Shown here: positions 1 to 7,842 of the stretch, piece by piece
How the letters are laid out: each line of letters begins with the position of its first letter
Numbering within the stretch: the first letter of the stretch is position 1
Source: CAYFUT01 sp964346395
GTDB taxonomy: Bacteria > Bacillota > Halanaerobiia > Halobacteroidales > Halobacteroidaceae
Length of the DNA stretch: 40,223 bases
Direction: 5' to 3'
Assembly: GCA_964346395.1 (NCBI GenBank)
Contig: CAYFUT010000019.1
Location: 1 to 40,223, forward strand
Translations under genes and position numbers: made by a program
The notes under the pieces: model-generated
What the model saw: only the letters and a program-made list of their open reading frames with translations
The model's database searches: none
What the model was told of the DNA's origin: nothing

Positions 1-34
1 CGCCAGCAACTACTGCAATCTTTTTTGTCATCAT
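1..34 (-). CDS. leuB: 3-isopropylmalate dehydrogenase, N-terminal fragment (cut by window edge)
   Basis: Only the first 11 codons are inside the window; they read MMTKKIAVVAG, matching the N-terminal beta strand that leads into the GDGIGPE motif of isopropylmalate dehydrogenases. The start at 34 is preceded by AAGGAG about 10 nt upstream; the second ATG at 31 is an alternative. The gene is the last visible member of the ilv-leu operon, after leuC and leuD, where leuB is expected. The enzyme would oxidise and decarboxylate 3-isopropylmalate to 2-ketoisocaproate with NAD. The identification rests on position plus a very short peptide. Confidence 0.75.
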   Translation of the reverse strand, partial: MMTKKIAVVAG

Positions 35-68
35 TACTCACCTACTCCTTTGTAATAAAATTATTAAA

Positions 69-163
69 TTCAATTGACAATTGACAATTAAAAATTGACA
101 AATAATAATCAAAACCTTTTAGTCTATAATTACCAATTGTACATTGTCAATTGTCAATTCTAC
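69..163 (-). repeat. Heptad-arm hairpin element 1 (leuD-leuB)
   Basis: Both arms consist of degenerate 7-bp words. On the plus strand the left arm (about 71-105) reads CAATTGA, CAATTGA, CAATTAA, AAATTGA. The right arm (about 132-163) is its approximate reverse complement (AATTGAC, AATTGAC, AATGTAC). An A-rich core of about 30 bp separates them. The element starts 2-3 bp after the leuD stop codon and ends near the leuB ribosome binding site, so it would fold in the operon mRNA. Confidence 0.75.
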
Positions 164-165
164 AT

Positions 166-663
166 TTACTTATCCCCCACTCTTTCCTTCATATAATTAA
201 CCAATCCGTCCTTAGCTATTAGCTCCTGCATAAATTCAGGGAAAGGGGCTGCTTTATATTCTTCTCCCTTAGTTAAATTAGTAATAGTCCCTGCTTCAAC
301 ATCAACCTCTACCTCATCTCCTTCATCTATTCCCGCGGCTGCCTCCGGACACTCCATAATCGGCAGTCCAATATTAATTGCATTCCGGTAAAAAATGCGG
401 GCAAAAGAATTAGCAATTACACAGGAAACACCAGCTGCCTTAATTGCCAGCGGAGCATGTTCTCGCGAACTCCCGCACCCAAAATTATCGCCAGCTACAA
501 TTAAATCTCCTGCTTCCATTTTAGCGGTAAACTCTCCATCTAGATCTTCTAAACAGTGTTTAGCCAATTCCTCCGGCTCCGAAGTATTTAAATAACGAGC
601 CGGAATAATTACGTCCGTATCCACATCATTGCCGTATTTCCAGGCCTTACCTTGAATATCCAT
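166..663 (-). CDS. leuD: 3-isopropylmalate dehydratase small subunit
   Basis: Small (swivel-domain) subunit of isopropylmalate isomerase, which with LeuC interconverts 2- and 3-isopropylmalate in leucine synthesis. At 165 residues it is the short type found in clostridia and archaea rather than the roughly 200-residue enterobacterial form. The diagnostic substrate-binding stretch GDNFGCGSSREHAP is at residues 58-71, and the YL element of the substrate-recognition loop at about 24-25. The ATG at 663 has AAGGAGG upstream. It follows leuC by about 40 nt in the same operon, so the two subunits are made together. The 3' end abuts a heptad-arm repeat. Confidence 0.96.
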   Translation of the reverse strand: MDIQGKAWKYGNDVDTDVIIPARYLNTSEPEELAKHCLEDLDGEFTAKMEAGDLIVAGDNFGCGSSREHAPLAIKAAGVSCVIANSFARIFYRNAINIGLPIMECPEAAAGIDEGDEVEVDVEAGTITNLTKGEEYKAAPFPEFMQELIAKDGLVNYMKERVGDK

Positions 664-704
664 AGTTTATCTTTCCTCCTTTATTCCTGCAAGAATCCAA
701 TAAT

Positions 705-1967
705 TTATAATACTTCTTCCGGACTAACAATCTTTCCTGCTACTGCTGACGCAGCTGCTACCGCCGGATTAGACAAATAAACTTCACTTTCCGGATGACC
801 CATCCGGCCGACAAAGTTCCGATTAGTAGTAGCTATTGCTCGTTCCCCTTCAGCCAAAATTCCCATATGGCCGCCTAAACAAGGACCGCAGGTAGGTGTA
901 CTAACTGCTGCTCCTGCGTCCACAAAAATATCAACTAACCCTTCTTTAATGGCCTGCTGATAAATTTCTTGCGTTCCCGGGAAGACAACTAACCGGAGAT
1001 CATCATCTTTCCTCTTCCCTTCCAGCACTTCCGCTGCCGTTCTTAAATCTTCCAGTCGTCCATTAGTACACGACCCAATTACTGCCTGATCAATAGAAAT
1101 GTCTTCTACTTCACTAATTCCTTTAGTATTTTCCGGCAAATGAGGGAAGGCCACTTGCGGTTCAATTTCACTGACATCATACTCAATTACCTGCTCATAG
1201 TCAGCATCCGCATCACTTTTATAAACAGTATAATCCCGCTGAGCTCTATCTTTAACATAGTCAAGAGTAGTCTCGTCCGGTTCAATCAAACCGCATTTTC
1301 CGCCGGCTTCAATAGCCATATTGGACATTGTCATCCGGTGCGCCATGGATAATTCCTCAACTACTCCCCCGCTAAACTCCATCGCTTTATACAGTGCACC
1401 ATCAACTCCAATATCGCCGATAGTATGCAAAATTAAGTCTTTGCCGCCGACCCAATCCTGCAGTTCTCCCTGATAAACAAACTTTATCGTCTCCGGCACC
1501 TTAAACCAGGCTTCACCACTGGCCATTCCAGCTGCCATATCAGTACTACCCACTCCAGTACCTAAAGCACCTAAAGCTCCATAAGTGCAAGTATGAGAGT
1601 CAGCTCCAATTACAATATCTCCCGGCAACACTAAACCTTGTTCCGGCAGCAAACAGTGCTCGATTCCCATATCCCCTACTTCAAAATAATTTTCCACTTC
1701 TTTTTCCTGAGCAAACTCACGCATCATCTTACACTGCTGCGCAGAATTAATATCTTTATTAGGGGCAAAATGGTCGGGAATTAAAGCTACCCGTTCTTTA
1801 TCAAATACTTCCTCTACTCCTATTTTATTAAATTCCTTAATCGCTACCGGAGTAGTGACATCATTGCCCAATACTAAATCTACATTAGCAATTATCAACT
1901 CACCCGGGTTGACTTCATCCCGCTCCGAATGAGCCGCCAAAATTTTCTCTACCAACGTCATTCCCAT
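705..1967 (-). CDS. leuC: 3-isopropylmalate dehydratase large subunit
   Basis: Aconitase-family large subunit (420 residues) that holds the [4Fe-4S] cluster; works with LeuD. Cluster ligands are visible as Cys300 (GSCTNGR) and Cys360/Cys363 (TCGPCLGGH). The conserved GADSHTCTYGALG stretch is at residues 121-133. The length and the SCTNGR spacing match the clostridial/archaeal LeuC type, in keeping with the short LeuD next door. The start at 1967 has GGGAGG 9 nt upstream; a second in-frame ATG two codons later is possible. A homoaconitase-like specificity cannot be excluded from motifs alone, but the leuA-leuC-leuD-leuB order argues for leucine synthesis. Confidence 0.96.
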   Translation of the reverse strand: MGMTLVEKILAAHSERDEVNPGELIIANVDLVLGNDVTTPVAIKEFNKIGVEEVFDKERVALIPDHFAPNKDINSAQQCKMMREFAQEKEVENYFEVGDMGIEHCLLPEQGLVLPGDIVIGADSHTCTYGALGALGTGVGSTDMAAGMASGEAWFKVPETIKFVYQGELQDWVGGKDLILHTIGDIGVDGALYKAMEFSGGVVEELSMAHRMTMSNMAIEAGGKCGLIEPDETTLDYVKDRAQRDYTVYKSDADADYEQVIEYDVSEIEPQVAFPHLPENTKGISEVEDISIDQAVIGSCTNGRLEDLRTAAEVLEGKRKDDDLRLVVFPGTQEIYQQAIKEGLVDIFVDAGAAVSTPTCGPCLGGHMGILAEGERAIATTNRNFVGRMGHPESEVYLSNPAVAAASAVAGKIVSPEEVL

Positions 1968-2007
1968 AATCCAAATCCTCCCTTGTTTTAAGTTATACAG
2001 TCAATAC

Positions 2008-2110
2008 AGTTGACAAGTGAGAGTTGACAGTTAACTTCAACACTTTGAAATTTAAAAATTCTGTAGTTTATGTTTTTTAACTGTCAACTATACACTATAC
2101 ACTATCAACT
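2008..2110 (-). repeat. Heptad-arm hairpin element 2 (leuA-leuC)
   Basis: Left arm 2008-2034 reads AGTTGAC, AAGTGAG, AGTTGAC, AGTTAA. The right arm 2077-2110, reverse complemented, reads AGTTGAT, AGTGTAT, AGTGTAT, AGTTGAC, AGTTAA. The arms differ by exactly one 7-bp unit, which shows the heptad is the unit of change. The core is AT-rich. The element begins 1 bp after the leuA stop codon. Confidence 0.8.
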
Positions 2111-2111
2111 A

Positions 2112-3623
2112 TTAATGTCTATCAGCATCCACTAAAATTTTATTTAACGCATTATTATACGCTTTAGCACTAGCCTCGATTACATCAGTACTAACTCCCC
2201 GACCAATATACACCTCATTATTATACTCTAATTTAACAATTACTTCTCCTAAAGCATCTTTGCCTTCCGTAACAGCATCAATTTTATACTGCTCCAATTT
2301 ACAATCTAATCCAGTAATTCGATTCATTGCTTCGTAAACAGCATCTATTGGCCCGCCTTCGGAACAAGCTGATTCATTAAGCTTATCGTCTCCCTTAAAC
2401 ATCTGGACGGTGGCCGTAGCTAATCCATTGCTGCTAGTTACCTGTAATAAATTAATACCGTAAGTTTCAGATACCTGGCTAATTTCATCTTCCATAATTG
2501 CCTCTAAATCTAAAGTGGTAATCTTCTTCTTCCGATCAGCCAACTCTTTAAACCGCTTAAAGGCCGAATTCAACTCTTCATCATCTAACTTATATCCCAA
2601 TTCCGCTAACTTCTGGCGAAAAGCATTGCGGCCTGACAATTTCCCCAGAACAATGTTATCCTGCTTAAGTCCAATCGTCTCTGCATCCATAATTTCATAA
2701 GTAGTTCTTTCTTTAATAACTCCATCCTGATGGATGCCGGATTCATGGGCAAAAGCATTCTTACCGACAATTGCCTTATTAGGCTGCACTTCCATTCCCG
2801 TTAAGTGGCTGACCAATCTACTCGTCCGCGCAATTTCTTTTAAGTCAAGATCAGTTTGATCAGCATAATAATCTTGCCTTGTTCTCAAAGCTAAAGCTAC
2901 TTCTTCTAAAGCAGTATTCCCGGCTCGTTCGCCAATGCCGTTGACTGCACATTCTACCTGCTGGGCACCATTTTCAACTGCCGCTAAAGAATTAGCCGTC
3001 GCCATTCCCAGGTCATTATGGCAGTGAACACTAATTACCGCCTCTTCTATATTAGATACATTCTGCCGGATATAGTTGACCAACTCCCCAAACTCCTGTG
3101 GGGTAGCATACCCAACCGTATCGGGAATATTAATTGTAGTAGCTCCTGCTTCAATTGCTCTCTCAAAAATCTTGCAGAGAAAATCTTTATCACTGCGGAA
3201 GGCATCTTCAGCTGAAAACTCCACTAACTCCGTATACTCTTTAGCCTGCTCGACTGCCTGAACAGCATCAGCCAATACTTCTTCCGGCTCTTTATTTAAT
3301 TTATACTCCATATGAATCGGAGAAGTAGCAATAAAAGTATGAATTTTAGGCTTTTCCGCTGCCTTAAGGGCTTCCCCGGCCCGGTCAATATCTTTCTTTT
3401 GGGTCCGGGCCAACCCCACAATTTCCGGTCCGGTTACTTCTTCCGCAATCTTCTTGACTGCCCTAAAATCACCAGGGGAAGCAATCGGAAAACCAGCTTC
3501 AATAACATCTACTTCCAATTTAGCTAACTGCTTAGCAATCTTCAGCTTCTCCTTAACATTCAAACTAACTCCCGGGGACTGTTCCCCATCCCGCAGCGTC
3601 GTATCAAAAATTTTAATTGCCAT
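2112..3623 (-). CDS. leuA: 2-isopropylmalate synthase
   Basis: Condenses acetyl-CoA with 2-ketoisovalerate, the committed step to leucine. The 503-residue protein has the HMGL-like TIM barrel first: DTTLRDGEQ at residues 7-15, the metal-binding HCHND at 200-204, and NGIGERAGN at about 228-236. A C-terminal regulatory LeuA dimer domain follows (from about residue 385), the usual site of leucine feedback. I chose the ATG at 3623 because GAAGGGGTG precedes it by 6 nt; an in-frame GTG at 3632 would overlap that site. It lies 27 nt after ilvC in the same operon. Citramalate synthase is a related alternative, but the context and the NGIGERAGN region favour LeuA. Confidence 0.95.
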   Translation of the reverse strand: MAIKIFDTTLRDGEQSPGVSLNVKEKLKIAKQLAKLEVDVIEAGFPIASPGDFRAVKKIAEEVTGPEIVGLARTQKKDIDRAGEALKAAEKPKIHTFIATSPIHMEYKLNKEPEEVLADAVQAVEQAKEYTELVEFSAEDAFRSDKDFLCKIFERAIEAGATTINIPDTVGYATPQEFGELVNYIRQNVSNIEEAVISVHCHNDLGMATANSLAAVENGAQQVECAVNGIGERAGNTALEEVALALRTRQDYYADQTDLDLKEIARTSRLVSHLTGMEVQPNKAIVGKNAFAHESGIHQDGVIKERTTYEIMDAETIGLKQDNIVLGKLSGRNAFRQKLAELGYKLDDEELNSAFKRFKELADRKKKITTLDLEAIMEDEISQVSETYGINLLQVTSSNGLATATVQMFKGDDKLNESACSEGGPIDAVYEAMNRITGLDCKLEQYKIDAVTEGKDALGEVIVKLEYNNEVYIGRGVSTDVIEASAKAYNNALNKILVDADRH

Positions 3624-3650
3624 CTGCTTCACCCCTTCTGAATACTTCCG

Positions 3651-4646
3651 TTACTCTTCGTCACCCCAAATAATCTTATTTCTCAACTTTTCGCCTACCT
3701 CTTCAATCAGATGTTCAGCATCCTTCTGCTTCCGCTTTTTATAAGCCGGCCGTCCTACTTGATTTTCTAATAACCAACGCTTAGCAAACTCACCTGTCTG
3801 AATATCTTCTAGTAATTCTTCCATTGCTTCTCTTGACTGTTCATTAATGACCTGCTCGCCAGCAATCAAATCTCCATATTCAGCCGTATCAGAAATAGAA
3901 TCTCTCATTGTAGTTAAACCGCCTTCATAAAGTAAATCTACAATTAACTTCATCTCATGCAGACATTCAAAATAAGCAATCTCCGGTTGATAACCAGCAT
4001 CTACTAGCGTTTCGAAACCAGCTTTAATTAATTCCGTTGTTCCCCCGCAGAGTACTGCCTGCTCACCAAACAGATCAGTTTCTGTTTCTTCTTCAAAAGT
4101 AGTTTCAATAACTCCTGCTCTAGTACCGCCGACTCCCTTAGCATGCGCTAAAGCTTTTTCTTTCGCCTGCCCGCTGTAATCCTGATAAACTGCAACCAGA
4201 CAAGGTACTCCTGAACCATCTTCATAAACTCGCCGTACTAAATGTCCCGGCCCTTTAGGAGCTACCATATAAACATCTACATCTTCCGGCGGAACAATCT
4301 GTTCAAAATGAATATTAAATCCGTGCGAGAAAACTAAAGCATCTCCCGCTTCTAGATTATCTTTAATAGCTGCATAATAAACTTTTTTCTGTACTTCATC
4401 CGGCAGTAAAACCTGTACAACATCAGCTTTCTTAGCTACTTCCGCCGCACTTTTAGGCTCAAACCCATCTTCTACTGCCTGTTCATAATTAGCCGTACCT
4501 TCCAATTCCGACACTATTACATCTAACCCTGAATCACGTAAATTCTGCGCCTGCCCATGTCCCTGACTACCATAACCAATAACTCCAATTGTCTTGTCCC
4601 CCAATTCCTGCAGATCAGCATCTTCGTCATAATACATTTTTACCAT
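3651..4646 (-). CDS. ilvC: Ketol-acid reductoisomerase, possibly NADH-preferring
   Basis: Class I (short, about 331 residues) KARI that isomerises and reduces acetolactate to dihydroxyisovalerate. The Rossmann motif GYGSQGHGQ is at about residues 24-32. The cofactor-specificity loop reads SELEGTANY at about residues 46-54, where NADPH enzymes usually have an Arg and Ser residues that hold the 2'-phosphate; here these are replaced and two Glu are present. That pattern suggests NADH use (inference). The ATG at 4646 has AAGGAG 10 nt upstream; an in-frame TTG at 4652 is less likely. It lies downstream of ilvB1N1 and upstream of leuA. Confidence 0.95.
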   Translation of the reverse strand: MVKMYYDEDADLQELGDKTIGVIGYGSQGHGQAQNLRDSGLDVIVSELEGTANYEQAVEDGFEPKSAAEVAKKADVVQVLLPDEVQKKVYYAAIKDNLEAGDALVFSHGFNIHFEQIVPPEDVDVYMVAPKGPGHLVRRVYEDGSGVPCLVAVYQDYSGQAKEKALAHAKGVGGTRAGVIETTFEEETETDLFGEQAVLCGGTTELIKAGFETLVDAGYQPEIAYFECLHEMKLIVDLLYEGGLTTMRDSISDTAEYGDLIAGEQVINEQSREAMEELLEDIQTGEFAKRWLLENQVGRPAYKKRKQKDAEHLIEEVGEKLRNKIIWGDEE

Positions 4647-4673
4647 TAGCAAAACACTCCTTTTAAATAATTT

Positions 4674-4778
4674 AGTTTACAGTTATTTTTAATAATTAAA
4701 ATTCAATTCTTAAACAGTTTAAAGGTTTAAGAAAATTTATACTTTTAATTGTAAACTGTACACTCTCAACTGTAAACT
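4674..4778 (-). repeat. Heptad-arm hairpin element 3 (ilvN1-ilvC)
   Basis: The right arm (about 4748-4778), reverse complemented, reads GTTTACA, GTTGAGA, GTGTACA, GTTTACA, then ATTAAAA. The left arm (AGTTTACAGTTA, 4674-4685) is a shorter complement. A core with an internal complementary pair (TTCTTAAAC / GTTTAAG) lies between. The element starts 2 bp after the ilvN1 stop codon and ends near the ilvC ribosome binding site. Confidence 0.7.
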
Positions 4779-4780
4779 TT

Positions 4781-5275
4781 TTATTTCTTCCCTCGCCCCA
4801 TAGAAATCTTACCTGTTCTCACCAATTCTTTCAGTCCAAAGGACTTTAATAACTTCTCAATAGCATTAATCTTATCCTCCGTTCCTGTCACTTCCACTAT
4901 CATTGAATTTGCTGCTACATCAACAATTTTACCCCGGAAGCTGTCTACTATCTGCATCACTTCCGAGCGAGTTTCTGAATTAACTTTAACTTTAATCAAA
5001 GCTAAATCACGGTCTACCGTCTCATCCTCCGTTAAATCACTAACTTTATAAACTATCACTAATTTATTCAACTGCTTGGTGACCTGCTCTAATTGATGGT
5101 CATCGCCGGCCACTACCAAGGTTATACGGGAAACATCATCCCGCTCGGTAGTTCCTACCGATAGGCTATCAATATTAAATCCCCGTCGGCTGAATAAACC
5201 GGCAATTCGCGCCAGCACTCCTGATTTATTGGCTACCAACACAGAAACAGTATGCCTCTTTTCTTCTTTACTCAT
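4781..5275 (-). CDS. ilvN: Acetolactate synthase small (regulatory) subunit, copy 1
   Basis: Regulatory subunit that activates IlvB and usually carries valine feedback inhibition. The 164 residues comprise an N-terminal ACT domain (about 8-80, starting HTVSVLVANKSGVLARI) and a C-terminal ALS_ss domain (about 85-160). I chose the start at 5275 (MSKEEKR), which overlaps the ilvB1 stop by 8 nt and matches the only possible start of the second copy; GGGGTGAT lies just upstream. It differs from copy 2 at only 5 of 164 residues, far fewer than the catalytic subunits do. Confidence 0.95.
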   Translation of the reverse strand: MSKEEKRHTVSVLVANKSGVLARIAGLFSRRGFNIDSLSVGTTERDDVSRITLVVAGDDHQLEQVTKQLNKLVIVYKVSDLTEDETVDRDLALIKVKVNSETRSEVMQIVDSFRGKIVDVAANSMIVEVTGTEDKINAIEKLLKSFGLKELVRTGKISMGRGKK

Positions 5276-7004
5276 CTGCATCACCCCTTAGTACCATATT
5301 ATCCAGAGTACCGCCCGGCGGCACCATCGGAAATACATTCTCTTCTTCTTCAATCACAAAATCAAGCAAATATGGTTCTGGGGTCTTGATAGCCTCTTCC
5401 AAAGCTGGTTTAATTTCTTCCACTTTTGTTATCTGCTTAGCCTTAATCCCATATGCTTCCGCCAATTTTACAAAATTCGGTGTTATCTCCGGACACTGTT
5501 CTCCGGGGCTCGAACAATCATCTGGACAATTAGCCTGTTCTCGTAAGCAAGTTGCTGAATAGCGCTTATCATAAAACATCTCCTGCCACTGGCGAACCAT
5601 TCCTAAATACTGGTTATTAAAGAGTACAATATTAACCGGTAAATTATTCTTAGCTGCTGTAGCTAATTCCTGCTGATTCATCTGAAAACTACCGTCGCCA
5701 GCCAAAGCAAAAACAGATCTTTCCTCATTGCCTACCTGAGCTCCTAAAGCAGCTGGAAAACCATAGCCCATAGTTCCTAAGCCGCCCGAAGAGATAAAAC
5801 TACGCGGTTGGCTGTACTGATAGAACTGTGCCGCCCACATCTGGTGCTGGCCTACTTCCGTAGTGATGATTGCATCTCCACCAGTTAACTCGTAAATAGT
5901 CTCTACTATTTGATGAGGCAGTAGCTTATCTTCTTCAGCTCTTTCGCCCTGCGTCATTTCTCTCCACTCTGCAATCTGAGCTTTCCAATCAGGATGTTCC
6001 TTCTCTTCAACTAGTGGAGTTAGCTGCCGCAGTACATTTTTTACATCACCTACAATTGGAATATCAGACCGCACCCGTTTACCTACTTCCGCCGGATCAA
6101 TATCTATATGAATTATTTCTGCTTCCGGAGCAAATTCCTCTATCTTTCCAGTTACTCGGTCATCAAATCTAGCTCCTACTGCAATTAATAAATCAGTATT
6201 GGAAATAGCCAGATTAGCTTCCGCCGTTCCGTGCATACCCAGCATTCCCAAACTAAGCTCCTGCTGTTCATCAAAAGCCCCTAAACCAGTTAAAGTAGTT
6301 GTTACTGGAATATCAGCTTTCTCAGCCAATTCCCGCAGTTCATGACTGCCGTCAGAACTAATTACTCCTCCCCCAGCATATAAAATCGGCTGTTGAGCTT
6401 CATTAATTGCTTCCGCTGCTGCTTCTACCTGCAGTTCATGCCCCCAGTAGTTAGGTTTATAGCCAGGCAAATCTACCTCATCAGGATAGAAAAATTCCCC
6501 TGTTTCCTGCTGTAAATTCTTCGGAATATCTACTAATACTGGCCCCGGCCGTCCCGTCTGGGCAATATGAAATGCTTCCTTGATAATGCGCGGAATATCT
6601 TCTACCTCTTGAACTAAATAATTATGCTTAGTTATCGGGACTGTAATTCCGGTAATATCTGCTTCTTGAAAAGCATCTGTTCCAATCATTGACCGCGGCA
6701 CCTGGCCAGTAAAAGCTACTACCGGAACTGAATCCATATAAGCCGTGGCCAATCCAGTAACTAAATTAGTCCCCCCCGGACCAGAAGTCGCGACACAAAC
6801 TCCCGGATTGCCGGTAGAACGAGCATAACCATCAGCCGCATGAGCTCCTCCTTGTTCATGGTGGGGCATTATATGCTCAAAATCAGCATCATAAAGTTCA
6901 TCATAAATCGGAAGCACTGCTCCCCCAGGATAGCCGAAAATTACTTCTACCTGCTCCCTATACAGTGACTCTACAAACATCTGGGCACCTGTCATCTCTG
7001 TCAT
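5268..7004 (-). CDS. ilvB: Acetolactate synthase large (catalytic) subunit, copy 1, with Cys-rich insert
   Basis: ThDP-dependent condensation of two pyruvates, or pyruvate with 2-ketobutyrate. The 578 residues hold the N-terminal ThDP domain with catalytic Glu50 (HHEQGGAHAADGYAR), a central domain (about 190-345), and the C-terminal pyrophosphate domain with GDGSFQMN (437-444) and NN (463-464). A loop at 486-504 carries four cysteines (486, 493, 497, 504) that copy 2 lacks except the first. The motif usually reading SGPGATN is SGPGGTN here. The start at 7004 is supported by AAAGGAG 8 nt upstream; the longer reading from 7028 would place that site inside the gene. It is the first gene of the ilv-leu operon behind a T-box leader. 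Confidence 0.95.
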   Translation of the reverse strand: MTEMTGAQMFVESLYREQVEVIFGYPGGAVLPIYDELYDADFEHIMPHHEQGGAHAADGYARSTGNPGVCVATSGPGGTNLVTGLATAYMDSVPVVAFTGQVPRSMIGTDAFQEADITGITVPITKHNYLVQEVEDIPRIIKEAFHIAQTGRPGPVLVDIPKNLQQETGEFFYPDEVDLPGYKPNYWGHELQVEAAAEAINEAQQPILYAGGGVISSDGSHELRELAEKADIPVTTTLTGLGAFDEQQELSLGMLGMHGTAEANLAISNTDLLIAVGARFDDRVTGKIEEFAPEAEIIHIDIDPAEVGKRVRSDIPIVGDVKNVLRQLTPLVEEKEHPDWKAQIAEWREMTQGERAEEDKLLPHQIVETIYELTGGDAIITTEVGQHQMWAAQFYQYSQPRSFISSGGLGTMGYGFPAALGAQVGNEERSVFALAGDGSFQMNQQELATAAKNNLPVNIVLFNNQYLGMVRQWQEMFYDKRYSATCLREQANCPDDCSSPGEQCPEITPNFVKLAEAYGIKAKQITKVEEIKPALEEAIKTPEPYLLDFVIEEEENVFPMVPPGGTLDNMVLRGDADE

Positions 7005-7097
7005 ACTTCTCACTCCTTTTCTACTCATTAATTATTAATCAATAATTACTAACCTAAAATATTTATAGCTTTGCTTTTAACTACCAGTAAATAATAA

Positions 7098-7180
7098 ACT
7101 CCAAGCCAAACAGCCTGGAGTCTAATAAGTTATCCTTCAAATAAGGTATAGTTCTCCCCTATTAAAAATTCGGATAACTT
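7098..7180 (-). other. Two unexplained hairpins between T-box terminator and ilvB1
   Basis: After the T-box terminator about 250 nt remain before ilvB1. In transcript order this stretch holds an inverted repeat AAGTTATCC...GGATAACTT (7172-7180 with 7127-7135), followed by a compact stem ACTCCAGGC / GCTTGGAGT (7098-7121) trailed by a T-rich run. The second resembles a weak terminator. I do not recognise a known riboswitch and see no leader peptide rich in Ile, Leu or Val. Confidence 0.4.
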
Positions 7181-7261
7181 TTATTACTCTTCGCTGCTTG
7201 ACTACTTTTTGTTTCCTCTGTTTACTATTCTACTTTACTCAATTCTATTATATAAATAAAA

Positions 7262-7315
7262 AAGACCTTTCATCTCAATTAACGGCTTTCACCATTAATT
7301 GGGACGAAAGGTCTT
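7262..7315 (-). terminator. T-box-controlled terminator upstream of ilvB1
   Basis: Long near-perfect stem: AAGACCTTTCGTCCCAATTAA pairs with TTAATTGAGATGAAAGGTCTT around a short loop, and the transcript continues into TTTTTTATTT. The 5' side overlaps the region that follows the T-box sequence, as expected for mutually exclusive terminator and antiterminator folds. Confidence 0.9.
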
Positions 7316-7318
7316 CTT

Positions 7319-7570
7319 CCGCGGTACCACCCAATTTTACTGTTAGCTCACACTAACAGCCTCAAGAGTACTCCCCAGTAAAGGATTCATACTCCAGCAC
7401 TTGGTGACGGATGCTAGCCGGCACAACCTACTGAAAAATTCAGCCTGCAGCTCCAGGGAGATGTTCAATAGTTTTGCTTTATCCTGGCTCTCACCAACCC
7501 CAGTTCGCTGTAGATAAAGTCAACTATTTACTTGCCCCTTCTTCACCTTTAAATCACTATCAGTTTGTTA
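7319..7570 (-). promoter_or_regulatory. T-box riboswitch leader of the ilv-leu operon (probably isoleucine-reading)
   Basis: The T-box sequence AATTGGGTGGTACCGCGG lies at 7320-7337 (minus strand). Stem I spans about 7453-7548, with the AAGTA bulge motif, the apical AGCGAACTGGGGTTGGTGAG-type loops, and a specifier loop GAAC-ATC-TCCC. The triplet ATC at 7460-7462 suggests isoleucine. Stems II/III (about 7345-7450) contain AGTAGGTTGTGCCGGCTAGC, typical of this class. Uncharged tRNA would stabilise the antiterminator and allow transcription of ilvBNC-leuACDB. The T-box call is firm; the codon reading is moderate. Confidence 0.92.
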
Positions 7571-7576
7571 CCATTA

Positions 7577-7605
7577 AGTATAACTGATAGCTGTTAATTT
7601 GTCAA
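7577..7605 (-). promoter_or_regulatory. Promoter P2 of the ilv-leu operon
   Basis: TTGACA (7600-7605), a 17-nt spacer, then TATACT (7577-7582) on the minus strand. It lies downstream of an orphan Stem I-like segment and directly upstream of the complete T-box leader. Confidence 0.75.
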
Positions 7606-7631
7606 TAGCTGATTCCCGTTCGGCTCTGCAG

Positions 7632-7725
7632 TTCAGAGATGAGAGAAATAATCATCTGGACTCCGGTTCTCAGCTGCTCCGGATTCTCTGTAATCCACCT
7701 CGATTATTTCAGTCCTCCTCACTAC
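7632..7725 (-). promoter_or_regulatory. Orphan T-box Stem I-like domain without antiterminator
   Basis: The transcript from the upstream promoter contains GAAATAATC/GATTATTTC paired around the apical motif GGATTACAGAGAATCCGG...GCTGAGAACCGG. This closely resembles Stem I of the ilvB2 leader (GGATTACAGAGAACCGAGG...GCTGAGAATCGG). The specifier side reads TCTC-ATC-TC (ATC at 7638-7640), the same triplet as in the full T-box downstream. No TGGGTGG-type T-box sequence or terminator follows before promoter P2, so this is either a relic or a second tRNA-binding domain. Confidence 0.6.
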
Positions 7726-7753
7726 TTTTAACACTCTTTAATTGTTAGTAACC

Positions 7754-7782
7754 AGTATATAGTAGATTCTATTTATTGTCAA
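7754..7782 (-). promoter_or_regulatory. Promoter P1 of the ilv-leu operon
   Basis: Consensus-grade sigma-A type promoter: TTGACA at 7777-7782, a 17-nt spacer, and TATACT at 7754-7759. It is placed just after the ilvN2 terminator, so the ilv-leu operon is transcribed independently of ilvB2N2. Transcription would start near 7747. Confidence 0.85.
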
Positions 7783-7842
7783 GGGGTTTATCAGCAATTT
7801 AAATGTTAATTTAGAAACAATCAATTAGCAGTTCCCCCCTTA

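Noticed and set aside
69..163. The short repeated words in intergenic gaps might be CRISPR repeats.
   Set aside because: Words are 6-7 bp, degenerate and contiguous, with mirrored arms. There are no 20-40 bp repeats separated by unique spacers and no cas genes.
2112..3623. leuA might be citramalate synthase.
   Set aside because: The HCHND and NGIGERAGN regions, the length and the leuCDB context fit isopropylmalate synthase; nothing suggests the citramalate branch.
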